Shown here piece after piece: positions 43,847 through 53,205 of a stretch of 64,000 nucleotides of DNA. Made by a program: the position numbers and the translations under genes. Under the pieces are notes generated by a model. That model was not told where the DNA came from. It saw only the letters and a program-made list of their open reading frames with translations, and did not search any database. How positions within the stretch are numbered: position 1 is the first letter of the stretch; every line of letters begins with the position of its first letter. The DNA is from Halorientalis sp. IM1011 (GTDB lineage Archaea > Halobacteriota > Halobacteria > Halobacteriales > Haloarculaceae), in the NCBI RefSeq assembly GCF_001989615.1, contig NZ_CP019067.1:2790001-2854000 (forward strand), read 5' to 3'.

Positions 43847-43926
43847 ACCACCCGTAGGGCGTCACCCGTCCAAAAGCCCCTGCCAAACCAGTGGGGCACC
43901 CGACCGCCCGATTCAGGCCGCGGCCG

Positions 43927-44508
43927 TCACTCCGTCGGCGTTCCGGTCGATTGCTCGGTCTCCGTCGTGGTCGATTGATCGGTCCCCGATTCGGTCGGCG
44001 TGCCGCCCGCGGGGGTCTGGGTCCCCTGCTGGGCCTGTGTACGAGCCTGCTCGAACGTCGACTCAGGGTACATCGATCCGACTGCGTCCGTCGAGAGCGA
44101 GTCGATCAGCGCGTCGGAACTGCCCGAGACGAGCACCACGCCGTACGCCTCGATGGAGTCTTCCACGGTGATGTTCGCGTCGGCCGCGACCTCGCTCTCG
44201 AAGGAGTCGATGGCCTCACCGTACACTTCCGCCGAGGCCTCCCGGATCTGTGCCTGCATCTCCGACTCGCTGAGTTCCCCGCTTCGCATCTGGGACTGGG
44301 CCTGCAGTTGCTGCTGTTGCAGTTGCCGCTGAGCCTGCTGGCCGAGCTGAATCTGGAGTGTCACCGTCCTGCTCCCCGAGTTCTCCCCGTCGGAGCCGTC
44401 GTCGGTCGCCGTTCCGTCGGACTGGAGGGCGTTACACCCGGCGACCGAGAGCGCTGCTCCGGTTCCGGCGAGCTGGATGAATCGGCGGCGGTTCGTGTTC
44501 GTGGGCAT
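43927..44508 (-). CDS. Gln-rich Tat lipoprotein
   Basis: 193 aa. The Tat signal NRRRFIQLAG leads to a lipobox-like SVAGC, so it is probably exported folded and lipid-anchored. The mature part has a long Gln-rich helix QLGQQAQRQLQQQQLQAQSQ, then an alpha-helical DUF-like segment (ASAEVYGEAIDSFESEVAAD) and a Thr/Ser/Glu-rich C-terminal tail. No known domain is recognised. It is divergent from the SDR gene at 44680, with 171 bases between them. Confidence 0.7.
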   Translation of the reverse strand: MPTNTNRRRFIQLAGTGAALSVAGCNALQSDGTATDDGSDGENSGSRTVTLQIQLGQQAQRQLQQQQLQAQSQMRSGELSESEMQAQIREASAEVYGEAIDSFESEVAADANITVEDSIEAYGVVLVSGSSDALIDSLSTDAVGSMYPESTFEQARTQAQQGTQTPAGGTPTESGTDQSTTTETEQSTGTPTE

Positions 44509-44679
44509 CGTCCCGACTGACCACGAGGAGACGAATAAGGACTTTTCTTCGAAAATGCATTGTCTTCGTTATACGTCCGCCGGTCACCCGTCCGTTCGTC
44601 GTCTGCACTCGGCCACTTCGACCCACCGTGATCCCGCCGACACAAACATTCATTCACCCGGTCTCGCAAGGGACGTGGT

Positions 44680-45447
44680 ATGCACGACGAGTTCGACCTC
44701 TCCGGACGTGTCGCAGTCGTAACCGGCGGAAGCCGCGGTATCGGGCGCGCGATCGCGGAAGGACTGGCCGGTGCCGGGGCGTCTGTCGTTCCCGCGTCCC
44801 GCACTCGCGAGGACGTGGAGACCGTCGCGGAGACGATCCGCGAGGCCGGCGGCGAGGCCCACGCCGGGACGGTGGACGTGACCGACGAGGACAGCGTCGC
44901 GGCCCTCTTCGACGAGGCGGTCGACGCCTTCGGTGGCGTCGACGTCGTCGTCAACAACGCCGGCGTCAACCCGGACCCGGCTCTGGGTCCGCCGGAGCGC
45001 GTCGACCTCGAGGACGGGTTCGACTTCACGGTCGACGTGAACCTCCGCGGGGCGTTCGCCTGCGCGCAGGCCAGCGCGGACCTCCTCGCCGACGGCGGCG
45101 GTAGCCTGATCAACGTCGCCAGCGTCGGCGGGCTGGTCGGACTCCCCCGGCAGCACCCCTACGTCGCCTCCAAACACGGGCTGGTGGGCCTGACCAAGAG
45201 CATGGCGCTGGACTGGGCCCCCGAGGTCCGGGTCAACGCCATCGCGCCTGGCTACGTCGCGACCGACCTCATCGAGGAGGCGATGGACGACGAGGACCTC
45301 CGCCAGTCGTTGCTCGACCGGACTCCCCTGAACCGCTTCGCCGACCCCGACGAGATCGCCGGTCCCGCTGTGTTCCTCGCCAGCGACGCCGCCAGCTACG
45401 TCACCGGCTCGGTGCTATCGGTCGACGGCGGCTGGACGAGTCGTTGA
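44680..45447 (+). CDS. Classical short-chain dehydrogenase (FabG-like)
   Basis: 255 aa. The NAD(P)-binding TGGSRGIG (15-22), NNAG (92-95), catalytic S148 and Y161-x3-K165 are all present. Length and the C-terminal CINRFADPDEIAGP-like region match 3-oxoacyl or 3-hydroxyacyl-CoA reductase relatives, but the substrate is not fixed by sequence. It opens the block that continues with a crotonase, an ABC importer and an acyl-CoA ligase on the same strand, suggesting a step in oxidation of CoA-bound acids. Confidence 0.9.
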   Translation: MHDEFDLSGRVAVVTGGSRGIGRAIAEGLAGAGASVVPASRTREDVETVAETIREAGGEAHAGTVDVTDEDSVAALFDEAVDAFGGVDVVVNNAGVNPDPALGPPERVDLEDGFDFTVDVNLRGAFACAQASADLLADGGGSLINVASVGGLVGLPRQHPYVASKHGLVGLTKSMALDWAPEVRVNAIAPGYVATDLIEEAMDDEDLRQSLLDRTPLNRFADPDEIAGPAVFLASDAASYVTGSVLSVDGGWTSR

Positions 45448-45563
45448 GTTTCGGGACACGTCCGGACCCGCCGAATTACAATGTTAGGATAATCGCTAAA
45501 TTGCACTCCAGTGGTAGCTGAGGGGGAAATTTTTTGAACGGGTGGGCCGACGTGGGTCGTGGT

Positions 45564-46355
45564 ATGTCAGAGGAATCCGTGCTTCTCGACGTCGAGGACG
45601 GTATCGCGACGGTGACGCTGAACGAACCGGACACGCGCAACGCACTGACGGGCGACGTGGCCGAAGGGATCGTCGACGCGTTCGACGAGATCGACGACGC
45701 CGACGCCCGCTGTGTCGTCGTCACGGGTGCCGGCGGTTCCTTCTCCGCTGGCGGGGACATCAACGCTATGCTGGAGGGACTCCAGGGCGAGGTGGCCCCC
45801 TACGAGAAGGTCCAGAACATCAACCACACGTCGGAGGCGCTGACTCGCGTTCACGAGTGTGAACTGCCGGTCATCGCGAAGATCGACGGGACGTGTTTCG
45901 GCGCGGGTGCGAACCTGGCCATCGCGTGTGACGTTCAGATCGCCAGCGAGAGCTCCCGGATCAGCTTCGGGTTCCGGCAGGTCGGCCTGGCCGTCGACAC
46001 CGGGACCTCCTACTTCCTCCCCCGGGTCGTCGGGGAGAACAAGGCACAGGAACTCGTCCTCACCGGGGAGATGCTCGACGCCGAGGACGCGCTCGATATC
46101 GGCCTGTTCACACAGGTCTACGGCGACGACGAGTTCGAGGACGAGGCTTCCGAGTACGTCGATCGGATCGCCACCGGCCCGACGATCGCCCTCAAGACCT
46201 CGAAGCGACTCATCCGGCAGGGACTCAACAGCGACCTCGATCAGGCGATGACCAACGAGGCCGCGGGCCAGGCGCAGGTCTTCGAAACGCACGACCACGA
46301 GGAGGGGGCCACGGCGTTTATGGAGGGTCGGGACCCCGACTTCCAGGGCCGGTAA
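45564..46355 (+). CDS. Crotonase-family (PaaG-like) enoyl-CoA isomerase
   Basis: 263 aa from MSEESV at 45564. The crotonase fold shows oxyanion-hole loops FSAGGDINAM and GTCFGAGANLAIACDVQ. The two hydratase glutamates are absent: E144 of rat hydratase corresponds to N117, and E164 to Q139 (FGFRQVGLAV). The following VDTGTSYFLPR aligns with the PDAGG-x-LLPR loop of PaaG/Eci-type isomerases, with D145 as the likely acid/base. It therefore more likely isomerises double bonds than hydrates them. A TATA-like tttttt lies about 30 bases before the start. Confidence 0.85.
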   Translation: MSEESVLLDVEDGIATVTLNEPDTRNALTGDVAEGIVDAFDEIDDADARCVVVTGAGGSFSAGGDINAMLEGLQGEVAPYEKVQNINHTSEALTRVHECELPVIAKIDGTCFGAGANLAIACDVQIASESSRISFGFRQVGLAVDTGTSYFLPRVVGENKAQELVLTGEMLDAEDALDIGLFTQVYGDDEFEDEASEYVDRIATGPTIALKTSKRLIRQGLNSDLDQAMTNEAAGQAQVFETHDHEEGATAFMEGRDPDFQGR

Positions 46356-46415
46356 TAGAAGGCCTTTTATACTATCTCTCCCGGTCGTGTAACTTAACCA
46401 ACAAACGCCACGAAC

Positions 46416-46423
46416 ATTTATTA
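46416..46423 (+). promoter_or_regulatory. TATA box of the ABC importer operon
   Basis: ATTTATTA about 33 bases before the ATG at 46453 predicts a short-leader start for the binding-protein gene and the permease/ATPase genes behind it. Confidence 0.5.
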
Positions 46424-46452
46424 CCCTCGTTTCCAATGTGGTGACAGACACC

Positions 46453-47829
46453 ATGGTTAACGATGGAAGTAGTAGCGGTGCAGGAGACGCCAATGGTAGC
46501 GAAGAATTGGGGAGCGAATACAATGGAAATAAACGCCGAATCGATCGTCGTCGGTTCCTGCAGGCGGCCGGTGTTGGGGCGGCCGCGACGGGCTTCGCGG
46601 GTTGTCTCGGCGGTGGCCCAAGTGAGCAGTCCGAAGGGATTCCAAGCGAAGTCACGGTCGGCGTTCTCGCGCCGGCACCGGAGAACAACCCGATCGGCGC
46701 GTCGATCGCCAACTCGGCGGAACTGGCTGCCAGCCACCTCGAGGACAATGACGAACTGCTGAGCGGGGTCGACTCGGTCAACGTCTCGATCAAGAACACC
46801 GAGGAGAGTCCCCAGACGGGTCGGCAGCGCTACCGTGAACTGACTCTGGACGAGGGCGCCCACATGACGACGGGGGTGTTCACGAGCGAAGTACTCCTCC
46901 AGTTGATGGACCCGATATCCCAACAGCAAACGGTCCACATGACGACCGGCGCGGCGACGCCCGAGGCGAGCAAGCAGGTCCACGAGGAGTACGACAAGTA
47001 CAAGTATCACTTCCGGACCGGCCCGGTCAACGGCTATCATCTGGGCCAGAACATGGTCGACTTCCTCGGGGCCAAGGGGAGCGACCTCGGCTGGGACTCG
47101 GTGGCGCTACTGGTCGAGGACTACGAGTGGACCAACCCGGTCCAGCGGGCCATCGACGACCACATCGGCGACCTCGACGTCGAGGTCGCGATGGAACAGC
47201 GCTACGCCTCCGGGACGGAGAACTTCGGTCCGATCTACGACAACGTCGAGCAGTCGGGCGCGGACGCGGCCTTCGTCGCGATGGCACACACCGGGACGCC
47301 CGCCATCGTCCAGTGGGCGCGTGACCAGCGGCCCTTCGAGTTCGGCGGTATCCACGTTCTCTCACAGCTGCCATCCTACTACGAGCAGACCGGCGGTGCC
47401 TGTGGCTACACGATCACCCAGAACACGGCGACGCCACAGAGCGAACTCACGGACAAGACTCTGGACTACGTGGAGGCCTTCAACGACGCCAACGACAGCT
47501 ACCCGGTCTACACCGGCTACATCACCTACGACGCGGTGATGCAGTGGGCGAACGTCGTCACCGAGCGCGAAACGGTCAACGCCGACGAGGTCGTCACGGG
47601 GCTCGAAGAGAGTTCTTACACGGGCACTGCGGGCAGCCTCGACTACTACGGACCCGATCACGAGTACGCCCACGACATCATGTACAACTTCTCGCCCGAT
47701 ACGCGGCCCGAAGAGGGTGTCAACCCGGTCTTCCAGCAGTGGCGCGAGGGAGACGGCACCGGTTCGCAGGAAGTCCTGCACCCAAGCTACGTCTCGTCGA
47801 CGGACTACGAAGCACCGCCCTGGGTGTAA
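46453..47829 (+). CDS. LivJ-type ABC substrate-binding lipoprotein
   Basis: 458 aa from the ATG at 46453 (an in-frame GTG lies at 46438). A Tat signal (IDRRRFLQAAG) and lipobox TGFAGC put it on the outer face of the membrane. The periplasmic-binding type I fold starts VTVGVLAPAPENNPIGASI, and the ligand pocket region includes DEGAHMTTGVFTSE. The family is the branched-chain amino acid binding protein group, which also contains aromatic-acid and urea binders. It is first in the importer operon. Confidence 0.9.
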   Translation: MVNDGSSSGAGDANGSEELGSEYNGNKRRIDRRRFLQAAGVGAAATGFAGCLGGGPSEQSEGIPSEVTVGVLAPAPENNPIGASIANSAELAASHLEDNDELLSGVDSVNVSIKNTEESPQTGRQRYRELTLDEGAHMTTGVFTSEVLLQLMDPISQQQTVHMTTGAATPEASKQVHEEYDKYKYHFRTGPVNGYHLGQNMVDFLGAKGSDLGWDSVALLVEDYEWTNPVQRAIDDHIGDLDVEVAMEQRYASGTENFGPIYDNVEQSGADAAFVAMAHTGTPAIVQWARDQRPFEFGGIHVLSQLPSYYEQTGGACGYTITQNTATPQSELTDKTLDYVEAFNDANDSYPVYTGYITYDAVMQWANVVTERETVNADEVVTGLEESSYTGTAGSLDYYGPDHEYAHDIMYNFSPDTRPEEGVNPVFQQWREGDGTGSQEVLHPSYVSSTDYEAPPWV

Positions 47830-47862
47830 CGCGGACGGACTTTCTCAGTTCATATTTCACAC

Positions 47863-48732
47863 ATGGCAAGCTCCTCAGTCCTATTGACAATCCTCGTACA
47901 GGCGGCGATGATCAGCGCCCTGTACGCGTTGATCGCCATCGGATTTACCCTCATCTTCGGCGTCGGGGGTGTCCTGAACCTCGCCCACGGGGCCACGATC
48001 ACGATGGGCGCCTTCTCGGCGTACTACGCCGGACAGCTCGGCCTCGGGATTCCGGCGGCCGTCCTCGCCTCGGTCGCGATTCCGGCGTTGTTCGCCGGGG
48101 CGCTCTACCTCGGGATGGTCAAACGCCTCGAAGACGAACCGATCATGGTGATGATCACCACGCTCGTGGTGAGCGTCGTCATCGAACAGGCCATCATGGT
48201 GTTCGAGGGGACGACCAGCAGGTCGCTCCCCCGGCTCATCGAGGGACAGTTCTCGATCGCCGGCGCGACGTTCCAGAACCTGCTCGGCGTGATGTTCGTC
48301 GTCTCCTGGCTCATCATCGGCCTGTTGTTCCTGTTCGTCAACTACACCAAGACCGGCAAAGGCATCCTCGCGGTCAGTATGAGCCACAAAGGGGCGTCCC
48401 TCGTGGGAATCCGGAGCAGCCGGATCAATCTGATCACCTGGATCATCGCGGGCGCGTTCGCCGGTATCGCCGGCCTGTTCCTCGGATCCTGGCTGACCGC
48501 CAGTTACGCGATGGGGCAGGCACAGCTCGTGCTCTCCTTCTCCATCGTCGTCGTGGGTGGGATCGGCTCGATCCGGGGCAGCGTCGTCGGCGCGTACCTC
48601 ATCGGCTTCCTCGAGATCGCCACGACGAACCTAATCTCGGCCAGTTTGCAGGGACTCGCACCACTGGCCGTTCTGGTGGTCGTACTGCTCGTGAAACCGG
48701 AAGGCCTCTTCGGCCGGGAGTTCGCGGAGTGA
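47863..48732 (+). CDS. livH: LivH-type ABC permease
   Basis: 289 aa with about eight helices. Family pieces are LIAIGFTLIFGVGGVLNLAHGATITMG (start of the LivH fold) and ALVGIRSSRINLITWII-type cytoplasmic loop (EAA-like). It forms the translocation path with LivM. It is 33 bases after the binding-protein stop and 4 bases before livM. Confidence 0.92.
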   Translation: MASSSVLLTILVQAAMISALYALIAIGFTLIFGVGGVLNLAHGATITMGAFSAYYAGQLGLGIPAAVLASVAIPALFAGALYLGMVKRLEDEPIMVMITTLVVSVVIEQAIMVFEGTTSRSLPRLIEGQFSIAGATFQNLLGVMFVVSWLIIGLLFLFVNYTKTGKGILAVSMSHKGASLVGIRSSRINLITWIIAGAFAGIAGLFLGSWLTASYAMGQAQLVLSFSIVVVGGIGSIRGSVVGAYLIGFLEIATTNLISASLQGLAPLAVLVVVLLVKPEGLFGREFAE

Positions 48733-48736
48733 TACA

Positions 48737-49936
48737 ATGAGTGACAAATCAACCTCTCGACTACGTCTGCTGTTCGGGACACTGAACCCGCTCGGCATGC
48801 CGCTGCGCCAGAAGATCGGGTTGCTCGGGCTGGCGTTCCTGATCGCGATCCCGCTGCTGGTCTCGCTGCCGGTCGTCGGGCAGTTCGTGGTCCTGATCAT
48901 GCCGGCCAGCTCCTGGGAACTCGGGCTGTACAACGTGGCGGCCGCGCTCTTTTTCGCCATGTTCGCGATGAGCTGGGACGCCGTCTCCGGCTACACCGGC
49001 GAGATCAGCTTCGGGCACGGCCTGTTCTTCGCGGTCGGCGGCTACACGTCCGCGATGTTGAACATGGGCCACGGGCTCTCGCCGTGGGTCTCGATCCTCG
49101 GCGGCGTCTTGCTGGCCGCGGTGGCCGGCGTCCTGATCGGCGTGCCGGCCCTGCGAATCGAGGGGCCGTACCTGTCGCTGGTGACGCTGGTCGCACCGCT
49201 CATCCTGCTCCAGTTGTTCATCTACATGAGCGACATCTTCGGCGGCGAGCAGGGTCTCGGGAACCCCGACAATCTCGTCGGACTCGGCTTCGTGAGCAAC
49301 TACTTCCTCGCGCTCGGGCTGTTCCTCGCCGTGTTCGTCCTGCTATGGGCGCTCACGCGCTCGAACACGGGAGCCATCCTGACCGCGATCCGGGAAGACG
49401 AGGACGCCGTCTCGGCCGCGGGGCTGAGCACGGCGAAGTTCAAGATTTTCGCGTTCGTCCTCAGCGGTGCGATCGGTGGCCTGGCCGGCGCGGCGTACGT
49501 CCACACGCCGGTCGGCTCGCCGACGCCCTCGGAGCTGATGTCGGTCATCATCAACGTCGAGGTCATCATCGCGGCCGTGCTGGGCGGGATGGGGACCATC
49601 GTCGGCGCGGCCCTCGGCGGCCTGTTCGTCGCCATGGTGCCCGACTACCTGAATCTCATCGAGTTCACCGTCCCGGTGATCGGGAAGTCCATCTCGGAGA
49701 TGTCCTTTTTCCTGTTCGCCATCGTGACGCTGGTCCTGCTGAACATCTTCCCCGGCGGCGTCCTCCGCTGGGGGATCGCGCTGGGCCGGCGCGCGACCGG
49801 GCGCACCGGCGGTGAGGAAGGCATGGCGGCCGACGGGGGTCAGTCCCCCGACGAGGGCGGCACCGATCCGGTCGAACAGACTATCGAACGCTATCAGGAG
49901 TACTACGACAACATGTTCGGAGGTGACGACGAATGA
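48737..49936 (+). CDS. livM: LivM-type ABC permease
   Basis: 399 aa with about nine or ten helices. FAMSWDAVSGYTGEISFGHGLFFAVGGYTSAML is the LivM signature region, and TAIREDEDAVSAAGLSTAKFKIFAF is the ATPase-contacting loop. The C-terminal tail of about 45 residues is an acidic extension beyond the usual LivM length. It overlaps livG by 4 bases (ATGA). Confidence 0.92.
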   Translation: MSDKSTSRLRLLFGTLNPLGMPLRQKIGLLGLAFLIAIPLLVSLPVVGQFVVLIMPASSWELGLYNVAAALFFAMFAMSWDAVSGYTGEISFGHGLFFAVGGYTSAMLNMGHGLSPWVSILGGVLLAAVAGVLIGVPALRIEGPYLSLVTLVAPLILLQLFIYMSDIFGGEQGLGNPDNLVGLGFVSNYFLALGLFLAVFVLLWALTRSNTGAILTAIREDEDAVSAAGLSTAKFKIFAFVLSGAIGGLAGAAYVHTPVGSPTPSELMSVIINVEVIIAAVLGGMGTIVGAALGGLFVAMVPDYLNLIEFTVPVIGKSISEMSFFLFAIVTLVLLNIFPGGVLRWGIALGRRATGRTGGEEGMAADGGQSPDEGGTDPVEQTIERYQEYYDNMFGGDDE

Positions 49937-50733
49937 GCGCCGACACGAGGGCAGAGGAAGCGGCGACCGGGACGGCCGACGAGGGCGTCCGGGCCGACGA
50001 CGGAATCCTCGCCGTCGACGGCCTGCGCAAGGAGTTCGGCGGCCTGGTGGCCGTCGACGACCTCTCCTTCGCGGTGCAGGAACAGGAGATCCTGGGCTTC
50101 ATCGGCCCCAACGGCGCGGGCAAGTCGACGACGTTCAACTGCGTGACGGGCACGTACCCCCCGACCGACGGCACCGTCTGGTACAAGGGCGAAGACGTGA
50201 CCGGCACGCCGCCACACCAGATGGTCAAACGCGGGATGGCCCGGACATTCCAGTCGTTCGCGCCGCTGGAGGACCGGAGCGTCCTGAAAAACGTCGCGCT
50301 CTCGATGATGGACGACAGGCTCGTCACGACCGACGGACTGCTCGGCGAGTTCCACGCCGAGGCGCGCGCGATCTGTGAACGGGTCGGTCTCGGCGACCGG
50401 CTTCACCAGACGCCCGCGGAACTCCCTCACGCCGGGATGCTCCGACTGGAACTCGGCCGCGCGCTCGGGACCGACCCCGACCTGTTGCTGGTCGACGAAC
50501 CCTTCGCCGGCCTCTCGGGCCCCGAGGTCGAGAGCGTCTCCGACCTCCTGCTCGAACTGCGTGACGAGGGCATGACGCTCGTCGTCGTCGACCACAACAT
50601 GCGCGGACTCCTGCAGCTGATCGACCGCGCGATCGTGATCAACTTCGGGTCGCTGCTCGCGGAGGGTACGCCCGACGAGATCACGGAGAACCCCGACGTG
50701 CAGGAGGCCTACCTCGGAGGTGGTCTCGAATGA
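49933..50733 (+). CDS. livG: LivG-type ABC ATPase
   Basis: 266 aa. Walker A GPNGAGKST, Q-loop in FQSFAPLEDRSV, a signature-like segment PHAGMLRLELGRAL (in place of the canonical LSGGQ), Walker B LLLVDEPFAGL and the switch His in VVVDHNM. The unusual signature is common for LivG. The start overlaps livM and is preceded by ggaggtgac. It overlaps livF by 4 bases. Confidence 0.92.
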   Translation: MSADTRAEEAATGTADEGVRADDGILAVDGLRKEFGGLVAVDDLSFAVQEQEILGFIGPNGAGKSTTFNCVTGTYPPTDGTVWYKGEDVTGTPPHQMVKRGMARTFQSFAPLEDRSVLKNVALSMMDDRLVTTDGLLGEFHAEARAICERVGLGDRLHQTPAELPHAGMLRLELGRALGTDPDLLLVDEPFAGLSGPEVESVSDLLLELRDEGMTLVVVDHNMRGLLQLIDRAIVINFGSLLAEGTPDEITENPDVQEAYLGGGLE

Positions 50734-51485
50734 GTTCCGACGCCGAGGGCGAATCGAGAGCAGTGGTCGACTCGGGCGTCGCCGGCGACCCGATCCTCTC
50801 CGTCAATGACGTTCACGTCTCCTACGGAAAGGTACAGGCGCTCAACGGCGTCGATCTGGAGATCGGCAAAGGCGAGTTGATCTCGGTCATCGGCCCCAAC
50901 GGCGCGGGCAAGACGACGCTGGCCAACTCGATCTCCGGCTTTCTCCCATACGACGGGTCGATCACCTACGACGGCGACGAGGTCGGCGAGAACGATCCGG
51001 AGGAACTCGTCGAGGACGGACTCATACAGTGTACCGAGAAACGGGATCTGTTCGGGTTCATGTCCGTCGAGGACAACCTCGATCTCGGGACCTACGTCCG
51101 GGGCGACTACGAGGAACGTCTGGAGTTCGTCTACGACCTGTTCCCGACGCTGGAAGAGCGCAAGGACCAGCACGCACACACGATGTCGGGCGGGGAACAG
51201 CAGATGCTCGCCATCGGCCGTGCGCTGATGAGCGATCCGGAACTGCTGGTGCTGGACGAACCGACGCTCGGACTCGCGCCGGTCATCTTAGAGGACATCA
51301 GCGAAGGGATCGACCGCATCCAGGAGGAAGGCGTCACCATCCTGCTCTGTGAGCAGAACGTCACCTTCGCGATGAACCACGCCGACCGGATCAACCTGCT
51401 CGAAAACGGCGAGATCGTCCGCCAGGGACCACCCGAAGAACTTCGCGACGACGACTACATCCGGGAGTCGTATCTGGGCGGTTAG
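50730..51485 (+). CDS. livF: LivF-type ABC ATPase
   Basis: 251 aa. Walker A GPNGAGKTT, signature HTMSGGEQQMLAIGRALM, Walker B LLVLDEPTLGLAP and the switch region LLCEQNV (with Gln-Asn in place of His). It is last of the importer operon, with an ATGA overlap with livG and gaggtgg before the start. The acyl-CoA ligase follows after 139 bases under its own promoter. Confidence 0.92.
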   Translation: MSSDAEGESRAVVDSGVAGDPILSVNDVHVSYGKVQALNGVDLEIGKGELISVIGPNGAGKTTLANSISGFLPYDGSITYDGDEVGENDPEELVEDGLIQCTEKRDLFGFMSVEDNLDLGTYVRGDYEERLEFVYDLFPTLEERKDQHAHTMSGGEQQMLAIGRALMSDPELLVLDEPTLGLAPVILEDISEGIDRIQEEGVTILLCEQNVTFAMNHADRINLLENGEIVRQGPPEELRDDDYIRESYLGG

Positions 51486-51591
51486 GGCCGACCGCGTCGG
51501 CCACCTTCCGTTGTAAAATCAACCGTGTCACTCGGTTCCGTTGTTAGCGTCTGACAGGAAAACGGGAAACGATGGTGATGGATAAGACAAC

Positions 51592-51600
51592 TATTTTAAT
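51592..51600 (+). promoter_or_regulatory. TATA box of the acyl-CoA ligase gene
   Basis: TATTTTAAT centred about 29 bases before the ATG at 51625, consistent with a leaderless gene separate from the importer operon. Confidence 0.55.
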
Positions 51601-51624
51601 CACGTCAGCCGTTGGTTTCTACGG

Positions 51625-53190
51625 ATGACAAACCTCGTAAACGACGTGGCCGAGACGGTCGCAGAACACCCCGAACAGACCGCTATCTCGTTCCGGGACA
51701 CCGAGATCTCCTACGAGGCGTTCTGGCACCGGACCGGGCAACTCGCGGCCGCACTGCGGGACGCAGGCGTCGAACCCGGTGACCGCGTCGGCGTCTACCT
51801 GCCGAACCTCCCGCAGTTCGTCACCTCCTACTACGGCGTGCTCCGGGCCGGTGGGGCCGTCGTGCCGATGAACCCCCAGTACAAGGCCCGCGAGATCAGC
51901 CACATGCTCGAGGACAGCGAGGCGAAAGTCGTCGTCTCGCTGGCGGATCTCGTCCCGTTCGTCCGGGAAGTACAGGACGACACGAACGTCACGGAGATCG
52001 TCAGCGTCGGCGGCGATGCCGAGGGTGCGACCGAGTTCGACGCCTTCCTCGCCGACGAACCGATGGAGACCGTCGAGCGGGCGGACGACGACGTGGCCGC
52101 CCAGCCCTACACCAGCGGCACCACGGGCACGCCGAAGGGCGTCCTCCTGACCCACCGCAACCTCGGGTGGATGAGCCGCCACGCCGACGACATCATGGAG
52201 GAGGAGATCGGGCCGCAGGACAAACTGCTGGGCGTCCTGCCCCTGTTCCACATCTACGGCATGACGGTCGTGATGAACGCCGGACTCTACGGCGGCGCGA
52301 CCTACTACCCGCTGCCCGAGTGGGACGCCGAGACGGCGATGGGCCTGATCCAGTCGGAGGGGCTGACGATCATGCACGGCGTGCCGGCGATGTACAACGA
52401 CATGATCAACAACCCCAACGCGAGCGACTACGACCTCTCCAGCCTCCGCTTTACGAACTCCGGGGGCAGCAGCTGTCCGATCGAGGTCATCGAACGCTTC
52501 GAGGAGATCTTCGGCGTGCAGCTCAACGAGGGGTACGGGCTCACCGAGACCAGTCCGATCACTCACGCCAACCGCCCCGGCGCGCGCCGGAAGGGTGCGA
52601 TCGGCCAGCCGATCCCCGGCGTCGACGCCAAGATCGTGAACGAGGACTTCGAGGAGATGCCCCGCGTCGAGGAGGGTCCCATCGACGAAGAGGAGCACGA
52701 TCTCGACGAGATCGTCGGCGAGGTCGTCGTCTCCGGCCCGAACGTCATGAAGGGCTACCACGATCGCCCCGGTGCGAACGCGGAGGCGTTCACAGAGGTC
52801 GACGGGAAGACGTGGTTCCACACCGAGGACCTGGGGTACTGGGACGAGGACGACTTCTTCTACGTCATCGACCGGGAGAAACACATGATCGTCACGGGCG
52901 GGTACAACGTCTATCCCCGTGAGGTCGAGGAACTCCTCTTCGAACACGAGGACGTGGCCGACGCCGCCGTCGTCGGCATCCCGGACGAGCGCCGTGGCGA
53001 GACGGTCAAGGCCTTCGTCGTCCCCAGACCCGACGCCGACGTGACGCCCGAGGAGATCAAGGAGTACTGTCTGGAGAACATGGCCGAGTACAAACACCCC
53101 CGCGAGGTCGAGTTCGTCGAGGAACTGCCCCGGACGACGACGGGCAAGGTCCAGAAGTTCGAACTCCGCGAGCGCGAAGAAGAGAACTGA
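51625..53190 (+). CDS. AMP-forming acyl-CoA ligase (ANL superfamily)
   Basis: 521 aa. Motifs: YTSGTTGTPKGVLLTHRN (ATP-binding loop), LPLFHIYGM, NEGYGLTETSPI, and the C-terminal hinge DREKHMIVTGGYNVYPREVEE and late RTTTGKVQKFELR with the adenylation Lys. It activates a carboxylic acid as its CoA thioester via an acyl-adenylate. Length and NEGYGLTE match long/medium-chain and 4-coumarate-type ligases. Linkage to the importer and to a PaaG-like enzyme suggests that its acid comes from uptake. Confidence 0.9.
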   Translation: MTNLVNDVAETVAEHPEQTAISFRDTEISYEAFWHRTGQLAAALRDAGVEPGDRVGVYLPNLPQFVTSYYGVLRAGGAVVPMNPQYKAREISHMLEDSEAKVVVSLADLVPFVREVQDDTNVTEIVSVGGDAEGATEFDAFLADEPMETVERADDDVAAQPYTSGTTGTPKGVLLTHRNLGWMSRHADDIMEEEIGPQDKLLGVLPLFHIYGMTVVMNAGLYGGATYYPLPEWDAETAMGLIQSEGLTIMHGVPAMYNDMINNPNASDYDLSSLRFTNSGGSSCPIEVIERFEEIFGVQLNEGYGLTETSPITHANRPGARRKGAIGQPIPGVDAKIVNEDFEEMPRVEEGPIDEEEHDLDEIVGEVVVSGPNVMKGYHDRPGANAEAFTEVDGKTWFHTEDLGYWDEDDFFYVIDREKHMIVTGGYNVYPREVEELLFEHEDVADAAVVGIPDERRGETVKAFVVPRPDADVTPEEIKEYCLENMAEYKHPREVEFVEELPRTTTGKVQKFELREREEEN

Positions 53191-53205
53191 TCGGAATCGA
53201 CGGGG

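Noticed and set aside
44348-44520. Antisense frame over the Gln-rich lipoprotein
   Set aside because: The minus-strand protein has a clear Tat lipobox signal; the antisense product has no such support.
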